DNA of 64,000 bases. It comes from Pseudomonadales bacterium (lineage in GTDB: Bacteria; Pseudomonadota; Gammaproteobacteria; Pseudomonadales; Azotimanducaceae). This document shows, one piece after another, positions 54,927 through 63,022 of this stretch (position 1 is its first letter; each line of letters starts with the position of its first letter). Where the stretch lies: contig JAJDVW010000129.1 in assembly GCA_022825925.1 (NCBI GenBank), positions 1 to 64,000 of the forward strand, written 5' to 3'. The notes below the pieces were generated by a model, which saw only the letters and a program-made list of their open reading frames with translations, searched no databases and had not been told where the DNA came from. The position numbers and the translations under genes are program-made.

Positions 54927-57854
54927 ATGGCATGCGGTTGGAGACGTCGGCTGGCGTGCGCCGCGTTTGGAGCTGCGCTCGCCTTCGCCCCCGGCGCACA
55001 GGGCCAGGGAAAGACGCTGGGCCACATTCTCGGCATCGTCGGATCGAATGCCGGGCCGGTGGCGGACGCCAGGGTCACGGCCTGGCACATCGACACGTCG
55101 CGTACGCGCAGCGCGGTTACCGGCGCGGATGGCCGCTACCGCTTCTCGGGGCTCGCCGTCGGGCGCTACGCCGTCACCGCGGTGGTCGGCAACTGGCAGA
55201 CCACCACGGTCATCGCGGAAGTCAACGTCGGCGAGGGCACGGTGGTCGATCTGCAGGTGGAGAGTCCGCGGGAGGTCGAGGAAGTCGTCGTGGTCGCGGA
55301 TCGGGTCGCACCGGTCGATGTCACCAGCTCGGAGACGACGCGCATCGTGACCGCGGGCGACATCGAGCGGCTGCCCATCACGCGGGATCCCAATGCGGTG
55401 GTGCTGATGGCGCCCGGCGCGGTGTACGGCGACACGGCGTTCGGCACGGGCCGGCGCCGCGAGCAGTACGGCACCGGTTTCGGCTACGCCTCCCTCGGCG
55501 GTGCCTCGGTCGCCGAGAACGTCTACTACATCAACGGCATGAACGTGACGAACTTCCGCACCGGCCTCGGCGCGAGCACCGTTCCCTTCGAGTTCTACGA
55601 TCAGTTCCAACTCAAGACCGGCGGTTTCGGCGCCGAGTTCGGACGCGCCACGGGTGGCGTCGTCAACTCGGTCACCAAACGGGGCACGAATCGCTGGCGG
55701 TTCACCCTCGGAGGCTACTACGCTCCCGACTCGCTGCGCGGCGACGTGCCGAACGTCGAGCATCCCTCCAGCGAGCGCAAGTACGACACCGTGGCCGGAT
55801 TCGACGAGAAGAACGAACTCGACATGTTCGTATCGGCGGGTGGCCCGTTGATCCGCGACCGGCTGCTGGCATACGCGATCTACGACTTTCGAACGATCGA
55901 CGAACGCATCCACAACGCCTGGGGCCGGATGCACGAGGATGTCGACGGCGACGGATTCTGGGGAGTCAAACTCGACTGGCTGCTCACCGAAGACCACCGC
56001 CTGGAGTACACGGGGTTCTCCGACGACCGCACCGTCGAGCGCACCTCCTTCGAATGGGACGAGGAAACCGACACCGTGGGCGAAGAGATCGAGACCACCG
56101 ATTTCGAGCGCGGCGGCGCCAATCACATATTCGCCTACCGGGGCTACTTCGGAACCGGCGTCGCCGCCTCCCTCCTCTGGGGCACCGGCCGGTACGACCT
56201 GAAGGACACATCGTCATCGGACGAGGACTGCCCGGTGGCGATCGACTCCCGAAGCGGGGAGGCTGCGGCGCTCGGCTGCTGGACCCGCTACTACGCAAAG
56301 GGAGGACGGGACGAGCGCGACATCGTGCGCGCCGACTTCGAGTGGGCGCTTGGCGACCACCACCTACTCCGCTTCGGCGCAGATCGGGAAGACAAGGGTT
56401 CGTTCGACCGCGCCGTGTACTCGGGCGCCGAGTACTTTCGCTATTTCCCCGTCACGCCCGGCGAGACGCTGCGCAATGGCGGGGTGGTTCCGGAGGGTGT
56501 CACGGCGGTGACGCGCCACCGCCGCTACAGGCGCAGCGGCGATTTCGAGCTCCTCTCGGCGGCCTACTATCTGGAGGACGAGTGGCGGATCGCCCCCATC
56601 AACGCGACCCTGCGCCTGGGCCTGCGCAACGAACGCTTCGACAATCGCAACTCCGAAGGCCGCACGCTTGTTCGCATCACCGACCAGTATGCGCCGCGCA
56701 TCGGATTCTCCTGGGATCGAGGCGGCAGAGGCACCTCCCGGCTGTTCGCCAACTACGGCCGCTACCATCTTCCCGTTGCCGGCGCCGCCACCATTCGGTT
56801 GTCCAGCGCGCGGCTTTACACCGAGGCGTGGCACGTGCTCGATGGCCCCATAGTCGAAGACGGCAGCACGGTGCTCGGCCCGGCGATCGGCGAGCCGATC
56901 GTGTACCGCGACGGCACCTCGCCGGACGTGCGCACCATAGCGGACCAGAATCTCAAGCCCATGGTGCAGGACGAGTACATTCTGGGCTACGAATGGCAGT
57001 TGCCGTCCGACTACGTGGCGGGCGTGACCTTCACCTACCGCCACCTCGTGCGTGCCATCGAGGACATCGCGACCGACGAGGCGCTTGGCAGGAGGGGCGC
57101 CTTCCACTACGTGCTCGCCAATCCCGGCCGCGACCTGCGCGTCTTGCTCGACCTCGACGGCGATGGCGTACTCGAAGACGTCACCCTGCCGGCCCGCGAT
57201 CTGCGGCTGCCGAAGGCGAAGCGCCGCTACAAGGCACTGACCCTTGACATCAAGAAGCCATGGGACGGCGTGTTCCACTTCCGCGGCGCCTACACCCTGT
57301 CGCGGAGCCATGGCAACTACGAAGGCACGGTGCGCAGCGACACCGGCGAGGATCTGGCCGGCTATACGACCCAGTTCGACTTCGCGGGCCTGCTGGACGG
57401 GGCGACGGGCAACCTCCCCAACGACCGTCGGCATCTGCTGAGGCTCTGGGGGGTGTGGCAGTTCGCCGATCGCTGGCAGGTTCGGGCCGCATTCGAGTTC
57501 GCGAGCGGGCGGCCGCGCAACGCGCTCGGCTACCACCCGACCGACCCCTACGCGCAGCTGTATGGTTCGGGGTCTTTCTTCCGGCAGGGAGAGCCCGTGC
57601 CGCGCGGCTCCCTGGGCAGGACGCCGCGAGTCCACCGGTTCGATGTCGGTCTCAAGTACACCCGGGAGGCAATTGCGGGCGGCGAGTTGACCTTGAGGCT
57701 GGACATCTTCAACGTCTTCGACTTCGACGAGGAGACCGAGGTCGACGAGTACGCCGAGATGTGGTGGAGCGGCAGACCGTCCCCGACGTTCGGCTTGCCG
57801 ATTCGATTCCAGCAACCCCGGTCGGTGCGGATCGGCCTGCAATACGAGCTCTGA
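54927..57854 (+). CDS. TonB-dependent receptor with N-terminal carboxypeptidase-regulatory-like domain
   Basis: A 975-residue outer-membrane protein. A signal peptide (RRRLACAAFGAALAFAPGAQG) is followed by a CarboxypepD_reg-like domain (GPVADARVTAWHIDTSRT, DGRYRFSGLAVGRYAVTAV), a short linker EEVVVVADRVAPVDVTSSET and a plug with ERLPITRDPNAVVLMAPG, YYINGMNVTNFRTG and GGFGAEFGRATGGVVNSVTK, the Oar/SusC-like plug pattern. A beta-barrel of about 700 residues with alternating aromatic strands and a terminal RSVRIGLQYEL closes it. ATG at 54927 was chosen for the signal peptide. It is divergent from the solute-binding protein; the substrate is unknown. Confidence 0.88.
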   Translation: MACGWRRRLACAAFGAALAFAPGAQGQGKTLGHILGIVGSNAGPVADARVTAWHIDTSRTRSAVTGADGRYRFSGLAVGRYAVTAVVGNWQTTTVIAEVNVGEGTVVDLQVESPREVEEVVVVADRVAPVDVTSSETTRIVTAGDIERLPITRDPNAVVLMAPGAVYGDTAFGTGRRREQYGTGFGYASLGGASVAENVYYINGMNVTNFRTGLGASTVPFEFYDQFQLKTGGFGAEFGRATGGVVNSVTKRGTNRWRFTLGGYYAPDSLRGDVPNVEHPSSERKYDTVAGFDEKNELDMFVSAGGPLIRDRLLAYAIYDFRTIDERIHNAWGRMHEDVDGDGFWGVKLDWLLTEDHRLEYTGFSDDRTVERTSFEWDEETDTVGEEIETTDFERGGANHIFAYRGYFGTGVAASLLWGTGRYDLKDTSSSDEDCPVAIDSRSGEAAALGCWTRYYAKGGRDERDIVRADFEWALGDHHLLRFGADREDKGSFDRAVYSGAEYFRYFPVTPGETLRNGGVVPEGVTAVTRHRRYRRSGDFELLSAAYYLEDEWRIAPINATLRLGLRNERFDNRNSEGRTLVRITDQYAPRIGFSWDRGGRGTSRLFANYGRYHLPVAGAATIRLSSARLYTEAWHVLDGPIVEDGSTVLGPAIGEPIVYRDGTSPDVRTIADQNLKPMVQDEYILGYEWQLPSDYVAGVTFTYRHLVRAIEDIATDEALGRRGAFHYVLANPGRDLRVLLDLDGDGVLEDVTLPARDLRLPKAKRRYKALTLDIKKPWDGVFHFRGAYTLSRSHGNYEGTVRSDTGEDLAGYTTQFDFAGLLDGATGNLPNDRRHLLRLWGVWQFADRWQVRAAFEFASGRPRNALGYHPTDPYAQLYGSGSFFRQGEPVPRGSLGRTPRVHRFDVGLKYTREAIAGGELTLRLDIFNVFDFDEETEVDEYAEMWWSGRPSPTFGLPIRFQQPRSVRIGLQYEL

Positions 57855-58027
57855 TCCGTCGTTGCGCCGTCACCCATGAACCCAGCCACGTCCGGTAGCC
57901 CCAACGCCGGCATCGGGATGGTCTGGTAGCGGGTTGTCGTCGGCCCTCGGACGCGCGGCAGACATGCGCCTCGGTGTGCGAGATAATGCCGGGAACAGGC
58001 AGCAGCGGAGCCTTGAGAGGAAGCGTC

Positions 58028-58462
58028 TTGAAACGACTGTTCGCACTGGCCGGCGTGCTCGCCGCGGCCTGGGTCGGGGCCGCGGCGCTTCCGGCGGGAA
58101 CCGACGACGAGATCCGCGCGCGCATCGCCCCCGTCGGCACGTCCTGCATGGAGACCGACGACCTGTGCGGCGATGTCGCCGCGCCCCCGCCGCCCCCGGA
58201 GCCGGCCGTGGCCGAAGCCGCGGTGCCGCTCACGGGAGAGCAGATCTACGACCGCTTCTGCTTCGCCTGCCACGCCACCGGCGTCGGCAACGCGCCCCTG
58301 CTGCACGACGCCGAGCAATGGGCGCCCCGAGTCGCCAAGGGCATGGAATCCATGCTGCAGACGAGCATGACCGGGTTGGGCGCGATGCCGCCGAAGGGCA
58401 CGTGCATGGCGTGTTCCGAGGAGGAGATGGTCGCGGCCATCGAGTACCTCATCGGCAGCTGA
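58028..58462 (+). CDS. Cytochrome c5-type monohaem protein
   Basis: A 144-residue exported cytochrome. The signal peptide LKRLFALAGVLAAAWVGAAA is followed by a Pro/Ala-rich linker and a haem domain with CFACH near residue 76, the distal Met in GLGAMPPKGTCMAC and a Cys pair (CMAC) as in cytochrome c5. The TTG start at 58028 follows GAGAGGAA and fits the signal peptide; upstream frame has no ribosome site. It carries electrons in the periplasm. Convergent with comM. Confidence 0.87.
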   Translation: MKRLFALAGVLAAAWVGAAALPAGTDDEIRARIAPVGTSCMETDDLCGDVAAPPPPPEPAVAEAAVPLTGEQIYDRFCFACHATGVGNAPLLHDAEQWAPRVAKGMESMLQTSMTGLGAMPPKGTCMACSEEEMVAAIEYLIGS

Positions 58463-58465
58463 GCC

Positions 58466-58526
58466 GCTCACGCGCCGCTCACGCGCCGCTCACCCGACGC
58501 GCTCACCCGACGCGCTCACCCGACAC
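58466..58526. repeat. Short tandem repeats at the cytochrome c5/comM junction
   Basis: Units all beginning GCTCAC follow one another: GCTCACGCGCC twice, then GCTCACCCGACGC twice and a variant GCTCACCCGACAC. The last unit covers the final codons of comM on the other strand. Probably slipped-strand expansion. Confidence 0.75.
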
Positions 58527-60102
58527 GATAGCCGAGCGCCTCCGCGACATGGGACCCGTCGATCGATCGCGCGCCGGCGAGGTCCGTGATCGTCCGCGCC
58601 ACCTTCTGCACGCGATGTATGGCGCGCGCGGATAGGCCGTAGCGCCGTACCGCCAGCTTCAGGAGCTTCCGTCCACCGGCGTCGAGCGCGCAGTGGCGCT
58701 CGACCTCCCGCGCGTCCAGGTCCCGGTTGTACTTTCCCCGACCGGCCAGTTGCGCCGTTCGGGTGGCCTCCACCCGGCGTCGGAGGTCCGCCTCGTCCAG
58801 CGCCGGTGCGCGCTCCCACAACTCGTCCTCGTCGACGGGACCCACTTCCACATTGAGGTCGATGCGGTCGAGCAACGGACCGGACAGCCGGCTCCGGTAG
58901 CGCTGGACCTGCTGCGGCGTACAGCGGCAGCGCGTCTCGTCGCACACCAGTCCGGCGGGACAGGGGTTCATCGCCGCAACCAACTGGAACCCGGCCGGGA
59001 AGCGGCACCGCTCCCGGACCCTCGAGACGACCACCTCCGAGGACTCCAGCGGTTCCCGCAGCGACTCGAGCGCGTCGCGCCGGAACTCGGGGAACTCGTC
59101 CAGGAACAGCACGCCCCGGTGCGCGAGCGAGACCTCGCCGGGAAGCACGGGCGTACCGCCGCCGATCAGGGCGGCTGCGGATGCCGTGTGGTGCGGATTC
59201 CGGAAGGGACGCAACTCCGGATCCCGGCGCTCGCGCCCGGCCGCGGAGTAGATGTTCGCCACCTCGACGGCCTCGACTGGCGCGAGCGGAGGCAGCAGGC
59301 CGGTCAGCCGCTGTGCGAGCATCGTCTTGCCGGTTCCGGGCGGCCCGCGCAGCAGCAGGTGATGGCCACCGGCCGCGGCGACCGTCAACGCGCGTTTGGC
59401 GGCCAACTGGCCCTTGACGTCCCGTAGGGACGGAACGGCGGCGGCCGGCTCGTTCCGGGGCCGCGGCGGAAGGGGCCGCGCGGCGGGTTCCCTTGCACGA
59501 GCAAGCTGCACGGCCTCGGCTAGCGTACGCACCGGGTAAAGCCGGGTATCCGCGAGGGGACCCAGCTCCCGCGCGTTCCCCATCGGAAACACCAGTCCGC
59601 GACCGGCCGCGTCGGCTGCCATCGCCGCGCCGAAGCAGCCACGCACGCCGCGTACCTCCCCGTACAGGGATAGCTCCCCGATGAACTCCAGGTCCTCCAG
59701 GTGTCGTGCCGGGATCTGCCGGGTCGCGGCCAGGATGCTCATGGCGATGGCCAGGTCGAAGCGGCTGCCGTGCTTCGCGAGGTCCGCCGGCGCCAGGTTC
59801 ACGACGAGCTGGCCGCTCGGAAACTCGAGTTCCATCGTCTTGATCGCGCTCTTGACCCGGTCCCGTGCCTCCCGGACGGCGGTCTGCGCCATGCCGACCA
59901 CCGAGAAGCCGGAGGTGCCGCCCGGCCGGTGCGCCTCGATGGTCACTTCCGGCGCCTCGACCCCGCTCTGGGCGCGGCTGTGGACGCGCAGCCAGGGCCG
60001 CGGCGGCGGTTGCGCCGCACGTTCCTCCGGGATTTCCCCCGGCTCGCCCCCGGGCCCGCCCCCACCCGGCGCCGTCCCGGGTTCCGTGTGCACGTCAGCC
60101 AT
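58516..60102 (-). CDS. comM: YifB-family Mg-chelatase-like AAA+ ATPase (ComM)
   Basis: A 528-residue protein. The N-terminal Lon-protease-like fold has VEAPEVTIEAHRPGGTSGFSVVGM and LVVNLAPADLAKHGSRFDLAIA; the AAA+ part has Walker A LLLRGPPGTGKTMLAQRL near 230, Walker B GVLFLDEFPEFRRDALESLREPLE near 300, a cysteine cluster CPAGLVCDETRCRCTP and arginine finger LSGPLLDRIDL. ComM is a hexameric helicase that promotes branch migration of integrated DNA in natural transformation. ATG at 60102 follows from the family start; a Gly/Pro-rich stretch of about 40 residues precedes the usual beginning. Confidence 0.93.
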   Translation of the reverse strand: MADVHTEPGTAPGGGGPGGEPGEIPEERAAQPPPRPWLRVHSRAQSGVEAPEVTIEAHRPGGTSGFSVVGMAQTAVREARDRVKSAIKTMELEFPSGQLVVNLAPADLAKHGSRFDLAIAMSILAATRQIPARHLEDLEFIGELSLYGEVRGVRGCFGAAMAADAAGRGLVFPMGNARELGPLADTRLYPVRTLAEAVQLARAREPAARPLPPRPRNEPAAAVPSLRDVKGQLAAKRALTVAAAGGHHLLLRGPPGTGKTMLAQRLTGLLPPLAPVEAVEVANIYSAAGRERRDPELRPFRNPHHTASAAALIGGGTPVLPGEVSLAHRGVLFLDEFPEFRRDALESLREPLESSEVVVSRVRERCRFPAGFQLVAAMNPCPAGLVCDETRCRCTPQQVQRYRSRLSGPLLDRIDLNVEVGPVDEDELWERAPALDEADLRRRVEATRTAQLAGRGKYNRDLDAREVERHCALDAGGRKLLKLAVRRYGLSARAIHRVQKVARTITDLAGARSIDGSHVAEALGYRVG

Positions 60103-60248
60103 CCATCGAGTGTCGCAGCCGTCGACCGGCGGCGCGATGGCAGGTCTCCCCCAAACGCGTGCGCCATCGTCCCGACTCCGGGGGAGCAATCGCCGCCAAC
60201 GCGGGACAGTCTGCTAGTGTGGAGCGCGCCGATGACCCGGATTGGGTG

Positions 60249-60995
60249 ATGCCCGCCTCGATAGGCGAACTGAACGAACGATCGCTCCATCGGGCGCTGA
60301 AGCGGCGCTACGCCGCTCGGGGCGGTGCCGCCGAGGTCGCCGTCGGGGGCTACGTGGCAGACGTGGTCCTGGGCGACCGCATCGTCGAGATACAGACCGG
60401 CTCCTTTTCCGCGCTCCGGCACAAGCTGCCGCGGCTGCTGGCCGAACATCCCGTGACGCTGGTGCATCCCATCGCCCGGGACCGCTTCATCGTCCGGATG
60501 GAGCACGCGCCCGAGGACGGTGCGGAGCCGGTCCTCCTCGCCCCGCGGCGCAGGTCACCCAAGCACGGCTCGCCGTTCGACGTGTTCCACGCGCTCACCG
60601 GGACCCCGACGCTGCTCGATCATCCCAACCTGACGCTCGACATCGTGATGGTGATCGACGAGGACCTCCGCGTGCCGTACCAGGGCAGGCGCCGGCGAAG
60701 GCGGCGGGACTGGGTCAGCGTCGACCGGCGCCTGCTGGAGGTCGTGGAGACGCACACCATCGAGGGCATGGCGGATCTCTTCGCCATGGTCGACCCCGAG
60801 CTCCCGGAGGCGTTCACGTCGCGGAATCTCTCCGAAGCCATGGGATCGTCGCACCGGCTGGGCCAGCGTGCGGCCTTCTGTTTCCGCGAAGCCGGGGTCA
60901 GCGAGATCTGCGGCAAACGGGACCGGTTCCTTCTGTATCGACGCACGGGCGATCCCGACGCCCCGACCGGCGCGGACGGGAGCGGTCTCCAATGA
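60249..60995 (+). CDS. Conserved uncharacterised protein, possible nuclease-like fold
   Basis: A 248-residue protein starting MPASIGELNERSLHRALKRRY. The sequence GGYVADVVLGDRIVEIQTGSFSALRHKLPRLL (about 34-65) has the beta-hairpin Asp, then Glu-x-Gln arrangement reminiscent of PD-(D/E)XK nucleases, followed by VTLVHPIARDRFIVRM. The second half ends in a winged-helix-like segment (FTSRNLSEAMGSSHRLGQRAAFCFREAGV). I know similar proteins only as conserved hypotheticals. It lies alone between comM and the phage fragment. Confidence 0.6.
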   Translation: MPASIGELNERSLHRALKRRYAARGGAAEVAVGGYVADVVLGDRIVEIQTGSFSALRHKLPRLLAEHPVTLVHPIARDRFIVRMEHAPEDGAEPVLLAPRRRSPKHGSPFDVFHALTGTPTLLDHPNLTLDIVMVIDEDLRVPYQGRRRRRRRDWVSVDRRLLEVVETHTIEGMADLFAMVDPELPEAFTSRNLSEAMGSSHRLGQRAAFCFREAGVSEICGKRDRFLLYRRTGDPDAPTGADGSGLQ

Positions 60996-61171
60996 GAAGA
61001 CGAACCGAACGAGGCGGCCTTGGGGTAGGCGGCGATGGCCGGTTCGGACGTAGCTGTCAGTGTCGGAAGCCATAGGTTGCGCGGCGGGCGGAGGCAAGCT
61101 GGAGCGAAGCTGCGGGCTTCTGGAGACACCGGTCACTCCGCCTTGAGCCCGACTTCGGCGAGGAACGCGAC

Positions 61172-61627
61172 GTGCAAATCGACTCGGGCAAATCGCCGAT
61201 CGCGGAGTCGTTGATTCGTTGGGTGCCGCACCAGGCGGACGGCGCCGCGGGCGGCAGCGGCGACGATGCCGCCACGGACGGCGCCGGCGGCAGCAACCCG
61301 TCGTCGCCAAAGTTGGTGGTGTACGGCGACACCGGGCGCGTCGAGATAATGACCGTCGACTACAAGACCGACGGCTTCCGGCTGTCGTACACGCCCAACA
61401 CCGACAAGCGCCAGTACGTCGAGGCGGCCAGCGCGCCGCTCGAGGGCGCGGTGCGGTACGTCGAGCACGACCCGCGCGAGGGCACGGGGCGCAACGTGTA
61501 CATCACCAAGGCGACCATCCGCCCGAACGGCGAGTGGCCGCTCAAGTCGCGCACCAACGAGCAGACGCTGGGCCTCACCTGCGAGGTGCTGGGCAAGGTC
61601 TACATCAGCGCAGGGGCGTCGGCATGA
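61172..61627 (+). CDS. Phage tail tube-like protein, probably 5'-truncated
   Basis: The frame is open upstream of the GTG at 61172 with no phage-type start, so the beginning may be lost. A Gly/Ala/Asp-rich insert (positions about 24-45) is followed by VEIMTVDYKTDGFRLSYTP, EGAVRYVEHDPREGTGRNVYI and TKATIRPNGEWPLKSRTNEQ, which read as a major tail (tube) protein. It overlaps the next gene by ATGA. The following genes are in the tail order tube, assembly chaperone, chaperone extension, tape measure. Confidence 0.6.
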   Translation: MQIDSGKSPIAESLIRWVPHQADGAAGGSGDDAATDGAGGSNPSSPKLVVYGDTGRVEIMTVDYKTDGFRLSYTPNTDKRQYVEAASAPLEGAVRYVEHDPREGTGRNVYITKATIRPNGEWPLKSRTNEQTLGLTCEVLGKVYISAGASA

Positions 61628-61953
61628 CCCTGAAACTCGCGGATCCCGACGCCACCTATGCCGCCCGCGTCGACGTCGAGGTGCCGCTCCCGGACGGCGG
61701 TACGGAGCGGCATGTCATGGACGTGCGCTTCCGGCTGCTCGGGGACGCCGAGGTCGACGCGCTGGTCGTGGACGGCCAGGCGGTGCTGCTGGGGCGCGTG
61801 CTGGCCGACTGGAGCGGCGTGGAGGATCACGACGGCACGCCGCTGCCGTGCACCCCGGAGAACGTCGCGCGCCTGTGCGGCGTGGCCTACTGGCGGCGTG
61901 CCGTGGTCAACGCCTACATGCGCTTCGTCGCGGGGCTCCCCGCAAAAGACTGA
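61624..61953 (+). CDS. Phage tail assembly chaperone-like protein
   Basis: A 109-residue protein, start MTLKLADPDATYAARVDVEV. Middle VDALVVDGQAVLLGRVLADWSGVED and C-terminal TPENVARLCGVAYWRRAVVNAYMRFVAG are like the chaperone encoded between tube and tape-measure genes in many siphophages. Its last codons (GCA AAA GAC TGA) contain A-AAA-G, a possible -1 slip site into the next frame, as in lambda G/GT. Confidence 0.65.
   Translation: MTLKLADPDATYAARVDVEVPLPDGGTERHVMDVRFRLLGDAEVDALVVDGQAVLLGRVLADWSGVEDHDGTPLPCTPENVARLCGVAYWRRAVVNAYMRFVAGLPAKD
61944..61948 (+). promoter_or_regulatory. Candidate -1 ribosomal frameshift site
   Basis: AAAAG within GCA-AAA-GAC, two codons before the chaperone stop. 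Slipping one base back continues in the frame of the downstream DUF1799-like segment, which itself has no ATG, GTG or TTG start in a sensible position. AAGGAGG at 61953-61959 lies just after the site. Confidence 0.45.
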
Positions 61954-62210
61954 AGGAGGCCGCCTGGGCATGGTTCCACGGCGGCCAGCTCGAGGTCCTG
62001 GTGATACCGGCCAACTGGCCCGCCGTGCGCGTGTTCTGCGCCGCGGCCACGCAGTGGCGCCGCGACATGGGGGGGCGTCTGCAGGGGCTCGATTACGCCT
62101 GCGTGCGGTCGGTCGCGGAGGGGCTCGGGCTGGCCTGGCCGGACGTGTTCGCCGGCGTCACCGTGCTCGAGCGCGGCGTGCTCGAGGCGCAGTCGGACGC
62201 GTCGCCGTGA
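61950..62210 (+). CDS. DUF1799-like phage protein (frameshift extension of the chaperone)
   Basis: About 86 residues: KEAAWAWFHGGQLEVLVIP, NWPAVRVFCAAATQWRR, GLDYACVRSVAEGLGLAWP. This resembles the small DUF1799 phage proteins that follow tail assembly chaperones. No normal start codon is available at its beginning (only CTG at 61950), which supports translation by -1 frameshift from the previous gene; a CTG start remains possible with the nearby AAGGAGG only if spacing rules are ignored. Confidence 0.55.
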   Translation: MKEAAWAWFHGGQLEVLVIPANWPAVRVFCAAATQWRRDMGGRLQGLDYACVRSVAEGLGLAWPDVFAGVTVLERGVLEAQSDASP

Positions 62211-62323
62211 CAGGGATACAGGTCCGCCGCGACGCGCAGCGCGGCGTAGGCGGTGGCGGCGCAGGCCGCCACGAACGCCAGCAGCAGGAAGATGCCCAGA
62301 GCCATGGCGCGGGAGCATAGCAG

Positions 62324-63022
62324 ATGCCGCTAGGCGACCTGGAACTGCGCCTGCGGCTGACGGCCGACGGCCGCAACTTCGTCACCGAGGTGCGCCGCGG
62401 CGACCAGGCCATGCAGCGCTTCGAGGGTTCGCTCGACAAGGCGGCCGGCGCCACCCGCAGACTGGACCGCGCGCAGCGGAGCGCCAGCGGCGGGCTGCGC
62501 GGCTGGCTGCAGCGCATCAACCAGGCGCACGGACGCACGCTGCGCTATCTCGGGCTGCTGGTGGGCGGCGGCTCGCTGGTGCACGCGCTGCAGGCGGTGA
62601 CGCGGCGCCTGGTCGAGTCGGGCGTGCGCCTCGAGGGCTGGGAGGCGCGGCTGCGCTCCGCGCTGGGCTCGGCCGAGGCGGCGACGCGCGAGATCGCGTT
62701 CCTGCGCCAGGAGGCGGAACGCCTGGGACTGCCGTTCACGGCCCTGGCCGACAACTTCAGCCTGTTCGCGGCGGCGACGCGCGGCACGCGCCTCGAGGGC
62801 GAGGCGACGCGCGAGGTGTTCGTCGCGGTGGCCGAGGCGGCGCGGGTGATGCAGCTCGACACCAACCAGCTGAACGGTGTCATGAACGCCCTGACGCAGA
62901 TCGTCTCGAAGGGCACGGTCACGATCTGTGGGATCGACCGGTCTGCTGGTGGGCTGTCGACGTTGATCGCTCCGACCGTTCCCTCATTCACGAGTGCGCC
63001 CGCGCGGTACATCCCCTCGTGA
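62324..63022 (+). pseudogene. Phage tail tape-measure protein, truncated
   Basis: The first about 200 residues are a tape-measure N-terminus: ELRLRLTADGRNFVTEVRRG, long helical stretches, RYLGLLVGGGSLVHALQAVTRRL, and EAERLGLPFTALADNFSLFAAATRGT to LDTNQLNGVMNALTQIVSKGT. At about 62925 the family sequence stops and the frame goes on for only about 33 unrelated residues to a stop at 63022. Normal tape measures have 600 to over 1000 residues. The break marks a junction with the DNA that carries the nuclease gene on the opposite strand. Confidence 0.75.

Noticed and set aside
62093-62305. Minus-strand frame starting with a hydrophobic helix (MALGIFLLLAFVAACAATAY)
   Set aside because: It could be a small membrane protein, but it lies mostly antisense to the DUF1799-like gene and has no supporting context; left out as unproven.
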